Assembly: GCF_003991905.1 (NCBI RefSeq)
Contig: NZ_RSCL01000006.1
Location: 225,733-289,732, forward strand
DNA length: 64,000 nt
Direction of reading: 5' to 3'
Origin: Dulcicalothrix desertica PCC 7102
Lineage (GTDB): Bacteria > Cyanobacteriota > Cyanobacteriia > Cyanobacteriales > Nostocaceae
The notes beneath the pieces are model-generated. The model had not been told where the DNA came from and ran no database searches. It saw only the letters and a list, made by a program, of their open reading frames with translations. Each line of letters opens with the position of its first letter. The stretch's first letter is position 1. The translations under genes were made by a program, and so were the position numbers. Shown one piece after another: positions 16,448 to 25,860 of this stretch.

Positions 16448-17674
16448 ATGAGAATAAAAATATCTAACTTAGGAGCTATAGAGCAAGCAGAGATTAACCT
16501 AAAACCGCTTACAATATTTGTTGGCGCCAACAGCACAGGAAAAACATGGACTGCCTATACACTAGCATCAATATTTGGTCAGTACGGATTTGACAAATAT
16601 ATAAAAGCATATAATAAAACCCACATTAAATACGAACTATTAGAAAACGCTTTTGACACTTTTCTACAAATAGGAAGTACTCAAATAGATTTAATCGAAT
16701 TTGCAAATAACTGCGCTGATAAGTATATCAATGATGTATCTAGTTTGGCGCCTGATTGGATACCAGAATATTTAAATACAGAGAGAGCTAACTTCCAAAA
16801 CCTAAAATTAGATATTGAATTATCAAATTCAAAAATTAATATCATTGATAAAATTAAAAATTATTCTTTAGACAAGCACGTATCATTTGGTTCCCAATTT
16901 ACCGTAAAAATCATAAAACAGCAAGGAGAAAATGACATTTACTTTTTCATTATTTATGAGGGAGATTCCAAAAAAACTCCTCAAGTATTAGAAAAAGTTT
17001 TTAAAGAGATATTCTCTGAAACAATTTTTGAGATAATCCATAAATGCTTATACTCATATACTTATATATTTCCAACTGAGAGAACAGCTTATACAGGCTT
17101 TCCATTCGCTTTTAATACAAAAGAAATAAAGCTCAATATCGATAAGCTTATTCAAGACATTGAACAAGAAGATATATCCGAAACAAAAGTCAATCACAAC
17201 CAAGAAAAAGTATTAATTAAATTAATTAAGCTTCGCGAATTATTAAATGAAAACGCAGATGAACAGAAAACAAGCAAAGATAACAAACCAAGAATTAAAG
17301 GAAATGCTGCTATTCAAAGCTTAATAGAAGTTATAGCAAAAGCCTCTACTATAGAAGATATTACCAGAAAACAGCAAGCACAAGAAAACTCAAAAATTCA
17401 AGATTATATTGACTTGGCACAAGCGTTAGAACGTAATATATTATACGGCAATATTGAGATTGACTCATCAAAATTGCAAAATGAAATAGTATTTCATCCT
17501 TTAAATAATGGCGCCAGTCTTGAAATGCAAGTTTCTTCTTCAATGGTTAAAGAACTCGCACCATTACTTTTATGCCTGAGATACTTAGCAGAACCAAACG
17601 ATTTGCTTATTATAGATGAGCCAGAGATGAACTTACATCCCGAAGCTCAAGTACACTGTATGTATCCGCCATAA
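16448..17674 (+). pseudogene. AAA/ABC-type ATPase (OLD/RecF-like), C-terminally truncated
   Basis: A 408-residue product beginning MRIKISNLGAIEQAEINLKP, as in OLD-family and RecF/SMC-like ATPases. Walker A is VGANSTGKTW (residues 25-34). Walker B with D-loop is LLIIDEPEMNLHPEAQ (about 386-401), after which the frame ends in an unrelated tail VHCMYPP. Family members continue for at least 60-150 residues with the switch His (TTHSPY) and often a TOPRIM nuclease. That part is absent and no continuation was found downstream. I infer a 3' deletion. It may be a relic of a defence or repair ATPase. A similar ATPase, intact, begins at 62603. Confidence 0.7.
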
Positions 17675-18060
17675 AAACTGCAATTTAAATATTTAAGGCT
17701 TAATCGTACATATTTACTAAATTAAGACGTGATACTACTGGAGTAGATAATGATTGCTTTAAAGATTCGATAGTATAAAACTTGGCGCGTATAATTATTC
17801 AATAATGCAAATTCTGCATGAAAATAGGGCAGTTGCTCGCTTCGTGAGCTAAACTGGAGAAAAACTGCTGGAGGACGGACTGCAACCGCCCTCGATAGCA
17901 GAGGAACGCTAATGTGTAAGTTATCATGATGTTTCTAGAAAAATCTTCCGGGTAAATCCTGAAGTATTTGACAAAGATATCAGTACGTTTCAGTAGTTTT
18001 ACCGTGGTAATGAGAACGGTAATAGTATTACTTTTCTAGGTATCCTAGATTTGGAAGTGC
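17675..18060. other. Spacer with possible structured RNA
   Basis: About 386 bases without a coding gene between the truncated ATPase and a convergent Uma2 gene. It contains a long-range stem at 17827-17891 (reported separately). The remainder shows no recognisable gene fragment, although the missing 3' part of the ATPase would be expected here. Confidence 0.4.
17827..17891 (-). ncRNA. Candidate structured RNA element
   Basis: gggcagttgc (17827-17836) and gcaaccgccc (17882-17891) pair along 10 positions. On the minus-strand transcript all ten pairs form, with one G-U; on the plus strand one position is A-C. An inner hairpin gctcgc-ttc-gtgagc sits at 17835-17849. The region has no open frame. 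It could be a small RNA, a transposon-end structure or the remnant of an intron-like element; I cannot assign a family. Confidence 0.25.
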
Positions 18061-18795
18061 CTACACTGCATCTGGGTCTATGCCCAAGCTGCGAAGTTTC
18101 TCACGTAAACGAGCGTTTTCTTGTTCTGCTTGTTCCGCACGTTGATGTTCAGCTTCCGCGCGTTCGTCACCTGTTGGTAGCAAAATACCATCATTATTCC
18201 ACCAGCGCAGCCAAGGCAAATTCGCATTCAGGTAATATCCCTGCCAGATACCTAGTTCTACACCCAGTGGTGCAATAGAATAGTGTCCTCTGATGTTGGG
18301 TTGCATTCTTTGATACTTTCCTGCAACCAGTTCATAAACTTCAACAGATGCCTTCTTTTCTTCGTAGATGCCATAATACGCTGGGCGAATTACATTTTCA
18401 TAAATCCAAAACTTTCCATCATATGGAGTTTTATCACGTTCTTCTTCACCATTACCTGAAACAAACTCTAATACTATCAAAGGGGGGATAAATTCCTGAT
18501 ATAGCACGTAAGAACGACGCAGTTCCCCGTTCAATGTTGGTGGTACATTAGGCACATAAAACCAGTCAGGCGCCTCTGCTCCGCGTTCGGGAGGTTGGGT
18601 GACTCGCCAGTAAATGCCACAGTCTTGCCCTATACAATATTGCCCATCGGGATGAATTTGTTGCAAACGCGGTTGAATTGAATCGGTAAGTAAAATACTT
18701 TGGGGATGCTCCTGAAAGTTCTTCACGAAAGTGCCGTCTTCACATGGTAGCTGTGTGTGATCAGGTAGAGATGTTATTTTGGCTTCGATTACCAT
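18061..18795 (-). CDS. Uma2 family (DUF820) protein with C-terminal coiled coil
   Basis: A 244-residue Uma2-family protein of the larger type. The core includes WFYVPNVPPT, PPLIVLEFVSGNGEEERD (about residues 105-122) and FWIYENVIRPAYYGIYEEKK (about 127-147), then VYELVAGKYQRMQPN. The C-terminus (about 208-240) is a charged heptad-rich segment, ERAEAEHQRAEQAEQENARL, followed by SLGIDPDAV, as often seen in cyanobacterial Uma2 proteins. The fold is PD-(D/E)XK nuclease-like but the function is unproven. It is alone in its transcription unit. Confidence 0.85.
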   Translation of the reverse strand: MVIEAKITSLPDHTQLPCEDGTFVKNFQEHPQSILLTDSIQPRLQQIHPDGQYCIGQDCGIYWRVTQPPERGAEAPDWFYVPNVPPTLNGELRRSYVLYQEFIPPLIVLEFVSGNGEEERDKTPYDGKFWIYENVIRPAYYGIYEEKKASVEVYELVAGKYQRMQPNIRGHYSIAPLGVELGIWQGYYLNANLPWLRWWNNDGILLPTGDERAEAEHQRAEQAEQENARLREKLRSLGIDPDAV

Positions 18796-18841
18796 TGCAT
18801 CACCTCATAAAAAATCAAATTTGTTATTGAATGGCGCCGTC

Positions 18842-18869
18842 GTAAAGACGTTACATGTAACGTCTCTAC
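18842..18869. repeat. Palindromic repeat, GTAGAGACG family
   Basis: gtaaagacgttacatgtaac-gtctctac is a near-perfect palindrome in the spacer between the Uma2 gene and the LpxB-related gene. It is preceded by a GGCGCC. Confidence 0.7.
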
Positions 18870-18913
18870 ATGACCACCACATTACATTATTATATTTTAA
18901 ATATACGTATGTT

Positions 18914-20239
18914 CTAACCTAATTTATCTATGATACATTGGGCGATACGTTGTGCGGCGCCTGCTCTACCCATTCTTCGCAAACCATTTTCAGCAATTAC
19001 GTGTAGTTTGTCGGGATAAGCGAAGAAGTGTTGCACTTGTTTACCAATATCAGCAGCTTGTTCAACTAAAATTACCGAATCTCCTAAAAGACGACTTTGG
19101 GCTTCGGCGAATCCTTTTGTAAATTGTGGACCCTTACCTGGTATTGTGAATGCTGGTTTACCTAACCCAATAAATTGTTCTGTTGCTGTTCCTGCCATTG
19201 CTATTGCCATATCAGCCATATGCAAGCAGTCGTTATAAGCGTTTTGTGTTAAGACGAAGTATGCATTTTTTTGTTTGAATGTCAAAGCTTTATTATCAGA
19301 AAATTTGAAAGGTAGTTCTTCTAATGAAATTTGGCGCCAACCCTGTGAAGTCAGAGTATTAGAGAAAATATTACAATCGAGACTCGGAGTAATGGCGCCT
19401 AATAGTACCAAGCTTCTAGAAGTATGTGTAGCTGTATCAGCGCGCATTATTTCCAATAACGAAGATACACCAATCATGATTTGCTCCCAGTTTGCATATG
19501 CTTCGGGAGCGCGCGAACCGGGTAGTAATGTCACAACTAAGGGACGAATTATCTCTTTGTGTTCTGCGTCAATACTGTAAGTACGGTATGTAGGGAACGA
19601 CGGTTCTAGTCCATCCATCATTGGGTTGCCTAAGCCAAATGCTCTTACACCCATTTTTTGTAAAATCTCTGTTGTTAATGAGTCTCTAGGAAACACAGCT
19701 TTACAACGGCGCCGCGTCATTAACCAGCGCTCCCAAGGATGGTAAATTGAACCTGAAAAGTTTTCCCAGTAGGCGCCTTTATTGTTTCTCTTTAATAATT
19801 TAACTTCCGAAAGGCGCACGTAGTATTCAGACTTTGCAGTTCCTACAAATGCATAATTGACACCGCTAAAGAATCCAAACAGCAGCGGAACAATATCACC
19901 GACTGCCAAAATAGCACTTTTTTTGCCTAAAGCCTTTTGTGCCTTCACCCATTGCTTCATAGTCTTAATTTGATTCAGCGTTAGCTGTACCAAACCACCC
20001 TTAACATCGCGTACCAACTGCTTCGAGTCCATATACACAAACCCACCACTGGGCATTGCTTGTACAGCACCAATAAACTCTATATCAAATTTTTTATATG
20101 CATGTCCTTCCCCTACCAACGGGAAAATGGAAATTTGCGGCGAATCTTCTAACTGTAGTAGTTCTTGTACAACCTTACTCGCGATTATATCCTCGCCGTG
20201 ACCGTTGCTCAATACCAGTAACTGTAGCTGTGAACTCAT
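18914..20239 (-). CDS. Lipid-A-disaccharide synthase-related protein
   Basis: A 441-residue protein of the LpxB-related family (TIGR03492-type) widespread in cyanobacteria. It begins QLLVLSNGHGEDIIASKVVQ, contains the glycosyltransferase-B core segments LVVTLLPGSRAPEAYANWEQ and DMAIAMAGTATEQFIGLGKP, and ends with GLRRMGRAGAAQRIAQCI. True LpxB makes the lipid A disaccharide; these relatives are distinct and their substrate is not established. It is divergently oriented from the Omp85 gene with about 190 bases between, which may join envelope functions. Confidence 0.9.
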   Translation of the reverse strand: MSSQLQLLVLSNGHGEDIIASKVVQELLQLEDSPQISIFPLVGEGHAYKKFDIEFIGAVQAMPSGGFVYMDSKQLVRDVKGGLVQLTLNQIKTMKQWVKAQKALGKKSAILAVGDIVPLLFGFFSGVNYAFVGTAKSEYYVRLSEVKLLKRNNKGAYWENFSGSIYHPWERWLMTRRRCKAVFPRDSLTTEILQKMGVRAFGLGNPMMDGLEPSFPTYRTYSIDAEHKEIIRPLVVTLLPGSRAPEAYANWEQIMIGVSSLLEIMRADTATHTSRSLVLLGAITPSLDCNIFSNTLTSQGWRQISLEELPFKFSDNKALTFKQKNAYFVLTQNAYNDCLHMADMAIAMAGTATEQFIGLGKPAFTIPGKGPQFTKGFAEAQSRLLGDSVILVEQAADIGKQVQHFFAYPDKLHVIAENGLRRMGRAGAAQRIAQCIIDKLG

Positions 20240-20430
20240 ATTTTAATAATCACTTAAGAAATAGGAAGTGAAAGTGGTGTATGTATTGGAACATTTAGCA
20301 CTACTTAACTGTCTAATTAAGTTAAGAGGAGAAATGGGGAAGACAAGCATTTCTTTGGTGCTGGAAGTTAGTAGTGTCCCCATTGCTTTACCTCGCTACA
20401 ACTAACTCCCAGTTAAATCAGGCAAATTTT

Positions 20431-22707
20431 ATGCGAGTTTATAAGGCTGCGATTTTAACACTCGCCAGTGTTTCTACTGGCAATTTTTCTAACCAAGCAA
20501 TTGCTGCTCCTACTAACCCAAAGGCGCCTGCAAGCACAAATAATAATATAGTAGTGCCAACAATAGAAAGCACTTTGTCGGCAGTACCAGAGACTATTGC
20601 TCAACCAGAAACCAATGATTCCCCACAATTCTCCCAGAATACTGGCAGTGTGCAAAGTCGTATTAATAACAATTCGACTGTAGTTATTAAAACTCAGCCA
20701 GCTACAAATACAGTAAAAGCACCCATCCCTATTCCTGTTCCCTCAATACAAGCAACTCAAACAAAAGCACCCGTCCCTATTTCTGTTCCCTCAATACAAG
20801 CAACTCAAACAAAAGCACCTGTCCCTATTTCTGTTCCCTCAATACAAGCAACTCAAACAAAAGCACCCGTCTCTATTCCTGTTCCTTCAGTCAGAACTAG
20901 TGCAAAACCTGCACCTGCACCTACCGTAAAACCAACTGTACAACAACCCATACAAGCACCTATATCAGAAGACCCAAACCTGGTAGTGCCAGCAGTTGAT
21001 GTACAAATAGTCGGCGCCAGTCAGGAATTACAAGATATTATTCGTCAAACTATTAAAACTAAAGTTGGGGGAGACACAAGTATTGCTCAAACCCAAAAAG
21101 ATGTTACAGCAATATTAAATACACAATTATTTAGCAGCGCACGTGTAAATAGTACAAGTACACCAACTGGATTAAGAGTTGTGTACCAAGTACAGCCTTT
21201 GATTGTACGGTCTATACAGTTATCTGGCGCCAAAGCTTTAACATATCAAGTTGCGCTCGAACAATTAAAAGAACAACTTAATAAAGATATTAGTCCATCA
21301 GCTTTACGGCAAACGGTACAAAAAATCAACCAATGGTACAAAGATAATAACTACAGTCTTGCGCGTGTTATCTCGATTCAACCCGACCGACAAGGTATAT
21401 TAACAGTCAATGTTGGCGAAGGGGTAGTAAGTGACATCAAGTTTAAGTTTGTAAATGACGAGGGTGAAACAGTTGACAGTAAAGGTAAACCCGTAACTGG
21501 ACGTACAAAAACTGACTTCATCGCTAAACAATTAAAGTTAAAGTCGGGTGACGTATTTAAAGATGATATTGTCCGTCAAGACGTAATGCGTTTATATGGA
21601 ATGGGTTTATTTGAAAGCGTAAATGTCACACTCGACGGTGATGCAAATAAAACCGATGTAGTTTATTTAGTCAAAGAAATAAGTGCCCGTTCGATAAATT
21701 TAGGGGGAAGCTATAACGCTGACCAAGGTATTCTGGGTACACTCAACTACCAAGACCGGAACGTTGGTGGTATAAATGATACTTTAAGTGCAAATGTTCA
21801 GGTCGGGCGCCGTGATTTGCTATTCGATAGTACTTTTAACAGTCCTTACCGTGAAACTGAACCCAACCGCATTGGTTACACTATCAACGCTTTTCGTAAA
21901 AATGGACTTTCAGACATTTTAAATGGTGATGTCAAGTTAGCGAATGGTGACAGAATCCGTGAGAGCAAAGTTGGTGGTAGCGTCAGCTTTCAACGTCCTA
22001 TTGATGATTGGAATACTTCATTAGGGTTTAACTACGAACGTGTTAGTACACGCGACCGTGATGGCAAAATTACTCCAAAAGACGAACTCGGTAATTCTTT
22101 AACTCGAAGTGGAACGGGTATTGATGACTTAGCGACTGTTTCATTGACAGCTATAAAAGACCGTCGCGACAATCCTCTCAACCCTACTAACGGTTCTATT
22201 CTCAAATTCAGCACCGAACAATCTGTTCCTCTGGGTAACGGTAACATCTCGATGAACAAGCTTCAAGCTACTTACAGCCAATTTGTACCTGTCCAACTTT
22301 ATCAAAGTAAGCAACCTCAAGTTTTCGCCGTTAATCTCCAAGCAGGTACAGTATTAGGTAACTTACCTCCATATGAAGCATTTTCATTAGGTGGTCCAAC
22401 CTCCGTGCGAGGATATGACGCTGGTAATGTTGGTAGTGGTCGTAGTTACGTATTAGCTTCTGCTGAATATCGTTTTCCAATTATCCAAGCTTTAGGTGGT
22501 GTACTTTTTGCTGATTATGCTTCTGATTTAGGTTCTGGAGATACTGTTGTTGGCAACCCTGCTGGAGTACGTGGTAAACCTGGAAGTGGATTTGGTTATG
22601 GCGCCGGTGTTCGATTTGATTCTCCTTTAGGGTTATTACGTGCGGACTACGGTTTTAATGACCAAGGTGAAAGTCGTCTTCAAGTTGGAATTGGACAAAG
22701 GTTCTAG
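20431..22707 (+). CDS. Omp85/BamA-family outer membrane protein with POTRA domains
   Basis: An outer-membrane protein insertion or translocation pore. I chose the ATG at 20431, which gives a signal peptide (MRVYKAAILTLASVSTGNFS then NQAIAAP); an in-frame GTG at 20374 would place extra residues before it. After a Pro/Thr-rich periplasmic linker with 16-residue tandem repeats come three POTRA domains (starting near VQIVGASQELQDII, VRSIQLSGAKALTYQ and ISDIKFKFVNDEGE). The 16-strand barrel has the L6 motif GGPTSVRGYDAGNVGSGRSY and ends in LQVGIGQRF with the C-terminal Phe. This matches cyanobacterial Omp85/Toc75-like proteins. Confidence 0.93.
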   Translation: MRVYKAAILTLASVSTGNFSNQAIAAPTNPKAPASTNNNIVVPTIESTLSAVPETIAQPETNDSPQFSQNTGSVQSRINNNSTVVIKTQPATNTVKAPIPIPVPSIQATQTKAPVPISVPSIQATQTKAPVPISVPSIQATQTKAPVSIPVPSVRTSAKPAPAPTVKPTVQQPIQAPISEDPNLVVPAVDVQIVGASQELQDIIRQTIKTKVGGDTSIAQTQKDVTAILNTQLFSSARVNSTSTPTGLRVVYQVQPLIVRSIQLSGAKALTYQVALEQLKEQLNKDISPSALRQTVQKINQWYKDNNYSLARVISIQPDRQGILTVNVGEGVVSDIKFKFVNDEGETVDSKGKPVTGRTKTDFIAKQLKLKSGDVFKDDIVRQDVMRLYGMGLFESVNVTLDGDANKTDVVYLVKEISARSINLGGSYNADQGILGTLNYQDRNVGGINDTLSANVQVGRRDLLFDSTFNSPYRETEPNRIGYTINAFRKNGLSDILNGDVKLANGDRIRESKVGGSVSFQRPIDDWNTSLGFNYERVSTRDRDGKITPKDELGNSLTRSGTGIDDLATVSLTAIKDRRDNPLNPTNGSILKFSTEQSVPLGNGNISMNKLQATYSQFVPVQLYQSKQPQVFAVNLQAGTVLGNLPPYEAFSLGGPTSVRGYDAGNVGSGRSYVLASAEYRFPIIQALGGVLFADYASDLGSGDTVVGNPAGVRGKPGSGFGYGAGVRFDSPLGLLRADYGFNDQGESRLQVGIGQRF
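20719..20910 (+). repeat. Four 48-bp tandem repeats coding a Pro-rich linker
   Basis: Each unit encodes roughly APVPISVPSIQATQTK. Units two and three are identical at protein level; the first and fourth are diverged (APIPIPVPSIQATQTK and APVSIPVPSV). They lie in the linker between signal peptide and first POTRA of the Omp85 protein, so copy number may vary between strains. Confidence 0.85.
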
Positions 22708-22807
22708 AGACGAAGTGGTTTCTTGCGTATAAAAACTGGTCAATTTACCTACCACATCTATAATTAAATAGATTTGATAATTAAGAGATACGCGGAGCGC
22801 CCAATTT

Positions 22808-23155
22808 ATGACAGGTAAAGGACAAGGTTTTGGATTCGGTTTAGGTAAAATGAAGGAATTGGCTGATGCCTTTAAAAAAGCACAGCAAGTTCAAGAAGGC
22901 GCCAAGAAACTCCAAGAAGAGTTGGAAGCAATGTCCATTCAGGGCGAAGCTGGTGGTGGTATGGTTAAAGTAGTTGTTAGCGGCAACCAAGAACCCAAAC
23001 GGGTTGAAATTTCTCCTGATGCTTTAAATGAAGGAGCAGATGTACTCTCTGACCTAGTTACTGCTGCGATGAAAGACGCTTACAACAAGTCCACAACAAC
23101 AATGCGTGAGCGGATGGAAGAATTGACTAGCGGTCTGGAATTACCTGGATTTTAG
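22808..23155 (+). CDS. YbaB/EbfC family nucleoid-associated protein
   Basis: A 115-residue member of the YbaB/EbfC family, small dimeric DNA-binding proteins. [20 protein letters not shown] is the N-terminal helix; [28 protein letters not shown] is the core beta-sheet; [21 protein letters not shown] is the C-terminal helix. The length is normal. It is followed 87 bases later by the LMW-PTP gene. In many bacteria ybaB lies with dnaX-recR; that context is absent here, as is usual in cyanobacteria. Confidence 0.93.
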   Translation: MTGKGQGFGFGLGKMKELADAFKKAQQVQEGAKKLQEELEAMSIQGEAGGGMVKVVVSGNQEPKRVEISPDALNEGADVLSDLVTAAMKDAYNKSTTTMRERMEELTSGLELPGF

Positions 23156-23242
23156 TCTGATAATATACCCGACTTATTTTAGTCGGGTATACAATAATTG
23201 ATTGTTCGCCATTACCATCAACCATAAAAAAAATCAATTTTC

Positions 23243-23716
23243 ATGACATACAAGCTACTATTTGTCTGCCTTGGTAACATTTGTCGCTCTCCATCAGCAG
23301 AAAACATCATGAACCATTTAATTAATGAGAATGGTTTAAGTCATAGTATTGTGTGTGATTCTGCGGGCACCTCAAGTTACCATATTGGCAGCGCACCCGA
23401 CCGTCGCATGAGCGCTGCTGCTTTTTCAAAATTAGGTTTTAAACTCCAAGGTCGAGCTAGACAGTTTTCTGTGTCTGATTTTGAAGACTTTGACTTGATT
23501 TTAGCTATGGATAAAGACAACTACGCTGATATTTTAGCCGTCGATACCTCTTCAAAATATCATCATAAAGTCAAATTAATGTGTGACTTCTGTTCACGAC
23601 ACACCCTTAAAGAAGTCCCCGACCCTTATTATGGTGGTGCCGAAGGATTTAACCAAGTTATTGATTTACTCGTTGATGCCTGTGAGGGTCTACTAAAACA
23701 CGTAAACACTTACTAA
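23243..23716 (+). CDS. Low-molecular-weight protein tyrosine phosphatase
   Basis: A 157-residue cytoplasmic phosphatase with the P-loop VCLGNICRSPSAE (Cys9 nucleophile, Arg15) at the N-terminus and the general-acid loop VPDPYYGGAEGF near residue 126. The length matches the family. Substrates may include tyrosine-phosphorylated proteins in polysaccharide export (Wzb-like), but no exopolysaccharide gene is adjacent. The motifs make the enzyme assignment secure. Confidence 0.93.
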   Translation: MTYKLLFVCLGNICRSPSAENIMNHLINENGLSHSIVCDSAGTSSYHIGSAPDRRMSAAAFSKLGFKLQGRARQFSVSDFEDFDLILAMDKDNYADILAVDTSSKYHHKVKLMCDFCSRHTLKEVPDPYYGGAEGFNQVIDLLVDACEGLLKHVNTY

Positions 23717-23865
23717 CTATATATTTTTCTCTATGATACAAAACGTATCTTTATCGTTACATAACTTATTAATTTTATATTTTCTTTATAAATATGCTCA
23801 AAGAGAGTTATCAACTGATAATAGTGTCATAGTATGAAAATTAGGAGTACTATTCCTTTTCAACA

Positions 23866-24585
23866 GTGATAACTCATAGTGAATTTGATGTCGAATTTGT
23901 AAGTCGGGGTTTAGAGTCCATGCCCTTGACAATTCTAGTTGTGGATGATGATTTGGGCACTCGTTTATCTATCAGTGATTTTCTAGAACTATCTGGGTAC
24001 TCGGTGATTGCTGCTGATGATGGCGAACAGGCTTTAACAATGGTAGAAAGCTACCACCCCGACCTGATAGTCACTGATATTGTAATGCCGCGAATGAATG
24101 GTTACGAACTCGTGCGTCGAGTGCGACAACAACCAATGTTCCGTTTATTACCTGTAATATTGCTCACAGCACGGACTAAAACCCAAGAACGAATTTTGGG
24201 TTATCAATCTGGATGTGATTTGTACTTACCTAAACCATTTGAACTTGACGAGTTAGCTGCTGCGATTCGTAATTTATTAGAGCGTTCAAAAATTATTCAG
24301 TCTGAATATCGTATGCAGCAGTCGGAGGAGTTATACGATTCAAATCAACATACACAATTAGAAAAACCCCAAGAAAAATATCAGTTATTTGAACCTTTAA
24401 GCAAGCGAGAACAAGAAGTACTTCTGCTAATTAGCGAAGGACTTTCAAACGCGGAAATGGGCGATAAGATTCATCTTAGCCCACGTACTATTGAAAAATA
24501 CGTTAGTAGTTTATTTCGGAAAACGGGTACTAATAACCGTGCCCAACTTGTGCGTTTTGCAATTAAACACGGACTTGTAGAATAA
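23866..24585 (+). CDS. NarL/LuxR-type response regulator
   Basis: A 239-residue regulator. The receiver domain (about 20-140) is LTILVVDDDLGTRLSISDFL with the phospho-acceptor Asp in LIVTDIVMPRMNGYEL, the conserved Lys in YLPKPFELDEL and Thr in LLTARTK. After a linker, the LuxR-type helix-turn-helix covers about 175-239: LSKREQEVLLLISEGLSNAE MGDKIHLSPRTIEKYVSSLF. The first in-frame start is GTG at 23866; an ATG at 23920 (MPLTILVVDDD) would give the minimal receiver. No cognate kinase is adjacent. The family is conserved in Nostocales; the target genes cannot be named. Confidence 0.9.
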   Translation: MITHSEFDVEFVSRGLESMPLTILVVDDDLGTRLSISDFLELSGYSVIAADDGEQALTMVESYHPDLIVTDIVMPRMNGYELVRRVRQQPMFRLLPVILLTARTKTQERILGYQSGCDLYLPKPFELDELAAAIRNLLERSKIIQSEYRMQQSEELYDSNQHTQLEKPQEKYQLFEPLSKREQEVLLLISEGLSNAEMGDKIHLSPRTIEKYVSSLFRKTGTNNRAQLVRFAIKHGLVE

Positions 24586-24586
24586 T

Positions 24587-24656
24587 TAGGAATTAGGAGT
24601 GAGGAGTGAGGAGTGAGGAATTTTAACTCCTAACTCCTAACTCCTAACTCCTAACT
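24587..24656. repeat. Short tandem heptamer repeats forming an inverted repeat (STRR-type)
   Basis: Left arm attaggagtgaggagtgagg, right arm aactcct repeated about four times (aactcctaactcctaac). The arms are complementary (aggagt/actcct), so the transcript forms a hairpin between two convergent genes. It probably serves as a two-way terminator. It resembles the short tandemly repeated repetitive sequences of heterocystous cyanobacteria. Confidence 0.8.
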
Positions 24657-24663
24657 TTTATAT

Positions 24664-25656
24664 TTATGCCATTTTAAAATTGCCAATCATTTTAACTTCT
24701 GGTTCTAAGGCAATTGACCAATGTTCTTTAACATTGTGTTGGATGTGACGAATAAGATTAAAAATGTCACAAGCACTGGCGCCGCCACAGTTAATAATAA
24801 AGTTGGCGTGACGTGGTGCGACTTGTGCTTTACCAATTTGGTAGCCTTTTAAACCCGATTGCTCAATTAACCACCCTGCTGAATATGGTTTGGGATTGCG
24901 GAAAACACTACCACAACTCGGTTTATCGTATGGCTGTGTATTTAAACGGTGTTCTTTATGGTGCTTTGTAGTGGCAGTAACTACTGCGGGGTCGGCGCCT
25001 GGTTGAAGTTGAAATGTTGCCTGAGTAACAATATTTTTGCCACCCTGAAGCTTGGATGTACGATAGGTGTAACCTAAATCTTCGCTTGTAAAAGTTCTAA
25101 GTGTACCGTCTTCACATAAAACTTCAGCACTAACAAAGATATCTGCGATACAACCGTTGTGGGCGCCTGCGTTCATAACGACTGCACCACCAACTGTTCC
25201 AGGAATACCTACAGCCCACTCAAATCCTTGAAAACCATGCTCTGCTGCTTGCCAAGCTAAACCAGGAATAGCTTCACCTGCGGCAACTGTAACTAAACCT
25301 GTTTCTTCTTCAAAATGACTATGACGCAAATGGCGAGTTCCAATTACCAAACCGGAAATACCACAGTCGCTAACTAACAAATTAGAACCAGCACCCAAAA
25401 CGGTTACCGGAAGTGACTGTTCATAAGCATACCGAATACTGGCTTCAAGGGCAGTAATATCACGAGGTGCTACATACCATTCTGCGGGACCACCAACACG
25501 GTAAGATGTATATCCTGCCAGCGAAACTTTTGGTCTTACAACACAATCAGTTCCAGGTAAATAAATCACTTTATTATCAACTTGAGCCGTTTTTTTACTA
25601 CTAGCAATAAGTTTCTCACTGTCGCAGATATATGTATCTGCTGAAAAGATTGTCAT
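24664..25656 (-). CDS. murB: UDP-N-acetylenolpyruvoylglucosamine reductase (MurB)
   Basis: Reduces UDP-GlcNAc-enolpyruvate to UDP-MurNAc in peptidoglycan synthesis; cytoplasmic FAD enzyme. Visible motifs are YTSYRVGGPAEWYVAPRD and LPVTVLGAGSNLLVSDCGIS (FAD-binding), FEWAVGIPGTVGGAVVMNAG, and SCGSVFRNPKPYSAGWLIEQ with the catalytic Ser. The ATG at 25656 has AGAAGG five bases upstream; a GTG two codons earlier overlaps that site and is less likely. murC lies upstream on the same strand with 204 bases between, consistent with a murC-murB unit. Confidence 0.96.
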   Translation of the reverse strand: MTIFSADTYICDSEKLIASSKKTAQVDNKVIYLPGTDCVVRPKVSLAGYTSYRVGGPAEWYVAPRDITALEASIRYAYEQSLPVTVLGAGSNLLVSDCGISGLVIGTRHLRHSHFEEETGLVTVAAGEAIPGLAWQAAEHGFQGFEWAVGIPGTVGGAVVMNAGAHNGCIADIFVSAEVLCEDGTLRTFTSEDLGYTYRTSKLQGGKNIVTQATFQLQPGADPAVVTATTKHHKEHRLNTQPYDKPSCGSVFRNPKPYSAGWLIEQSGLKGYQIGKAQVAPRHANFIINCGGASACDIFNLIRHIQHNVKEHWSIALEPEVKMIGNFKMA

Positions 25657-25860
25657 ATTCACCTTCTTAGAATTTTTTTTGAAGCCAATAATACCGTAAA
25701 TATACGGTTGATAATTTGGAAATAACGAACATGTCTGACCTTAGCTAGGTTAAAAAAGCTACCACTAATAGGTGATGAGCCAGAGTAATTACAGAATATT
25801 TACAAAATGTTTTCTGAAATTTTCTGGCATCAAAATTCTATTCAAATAGCTTACTCCCGC

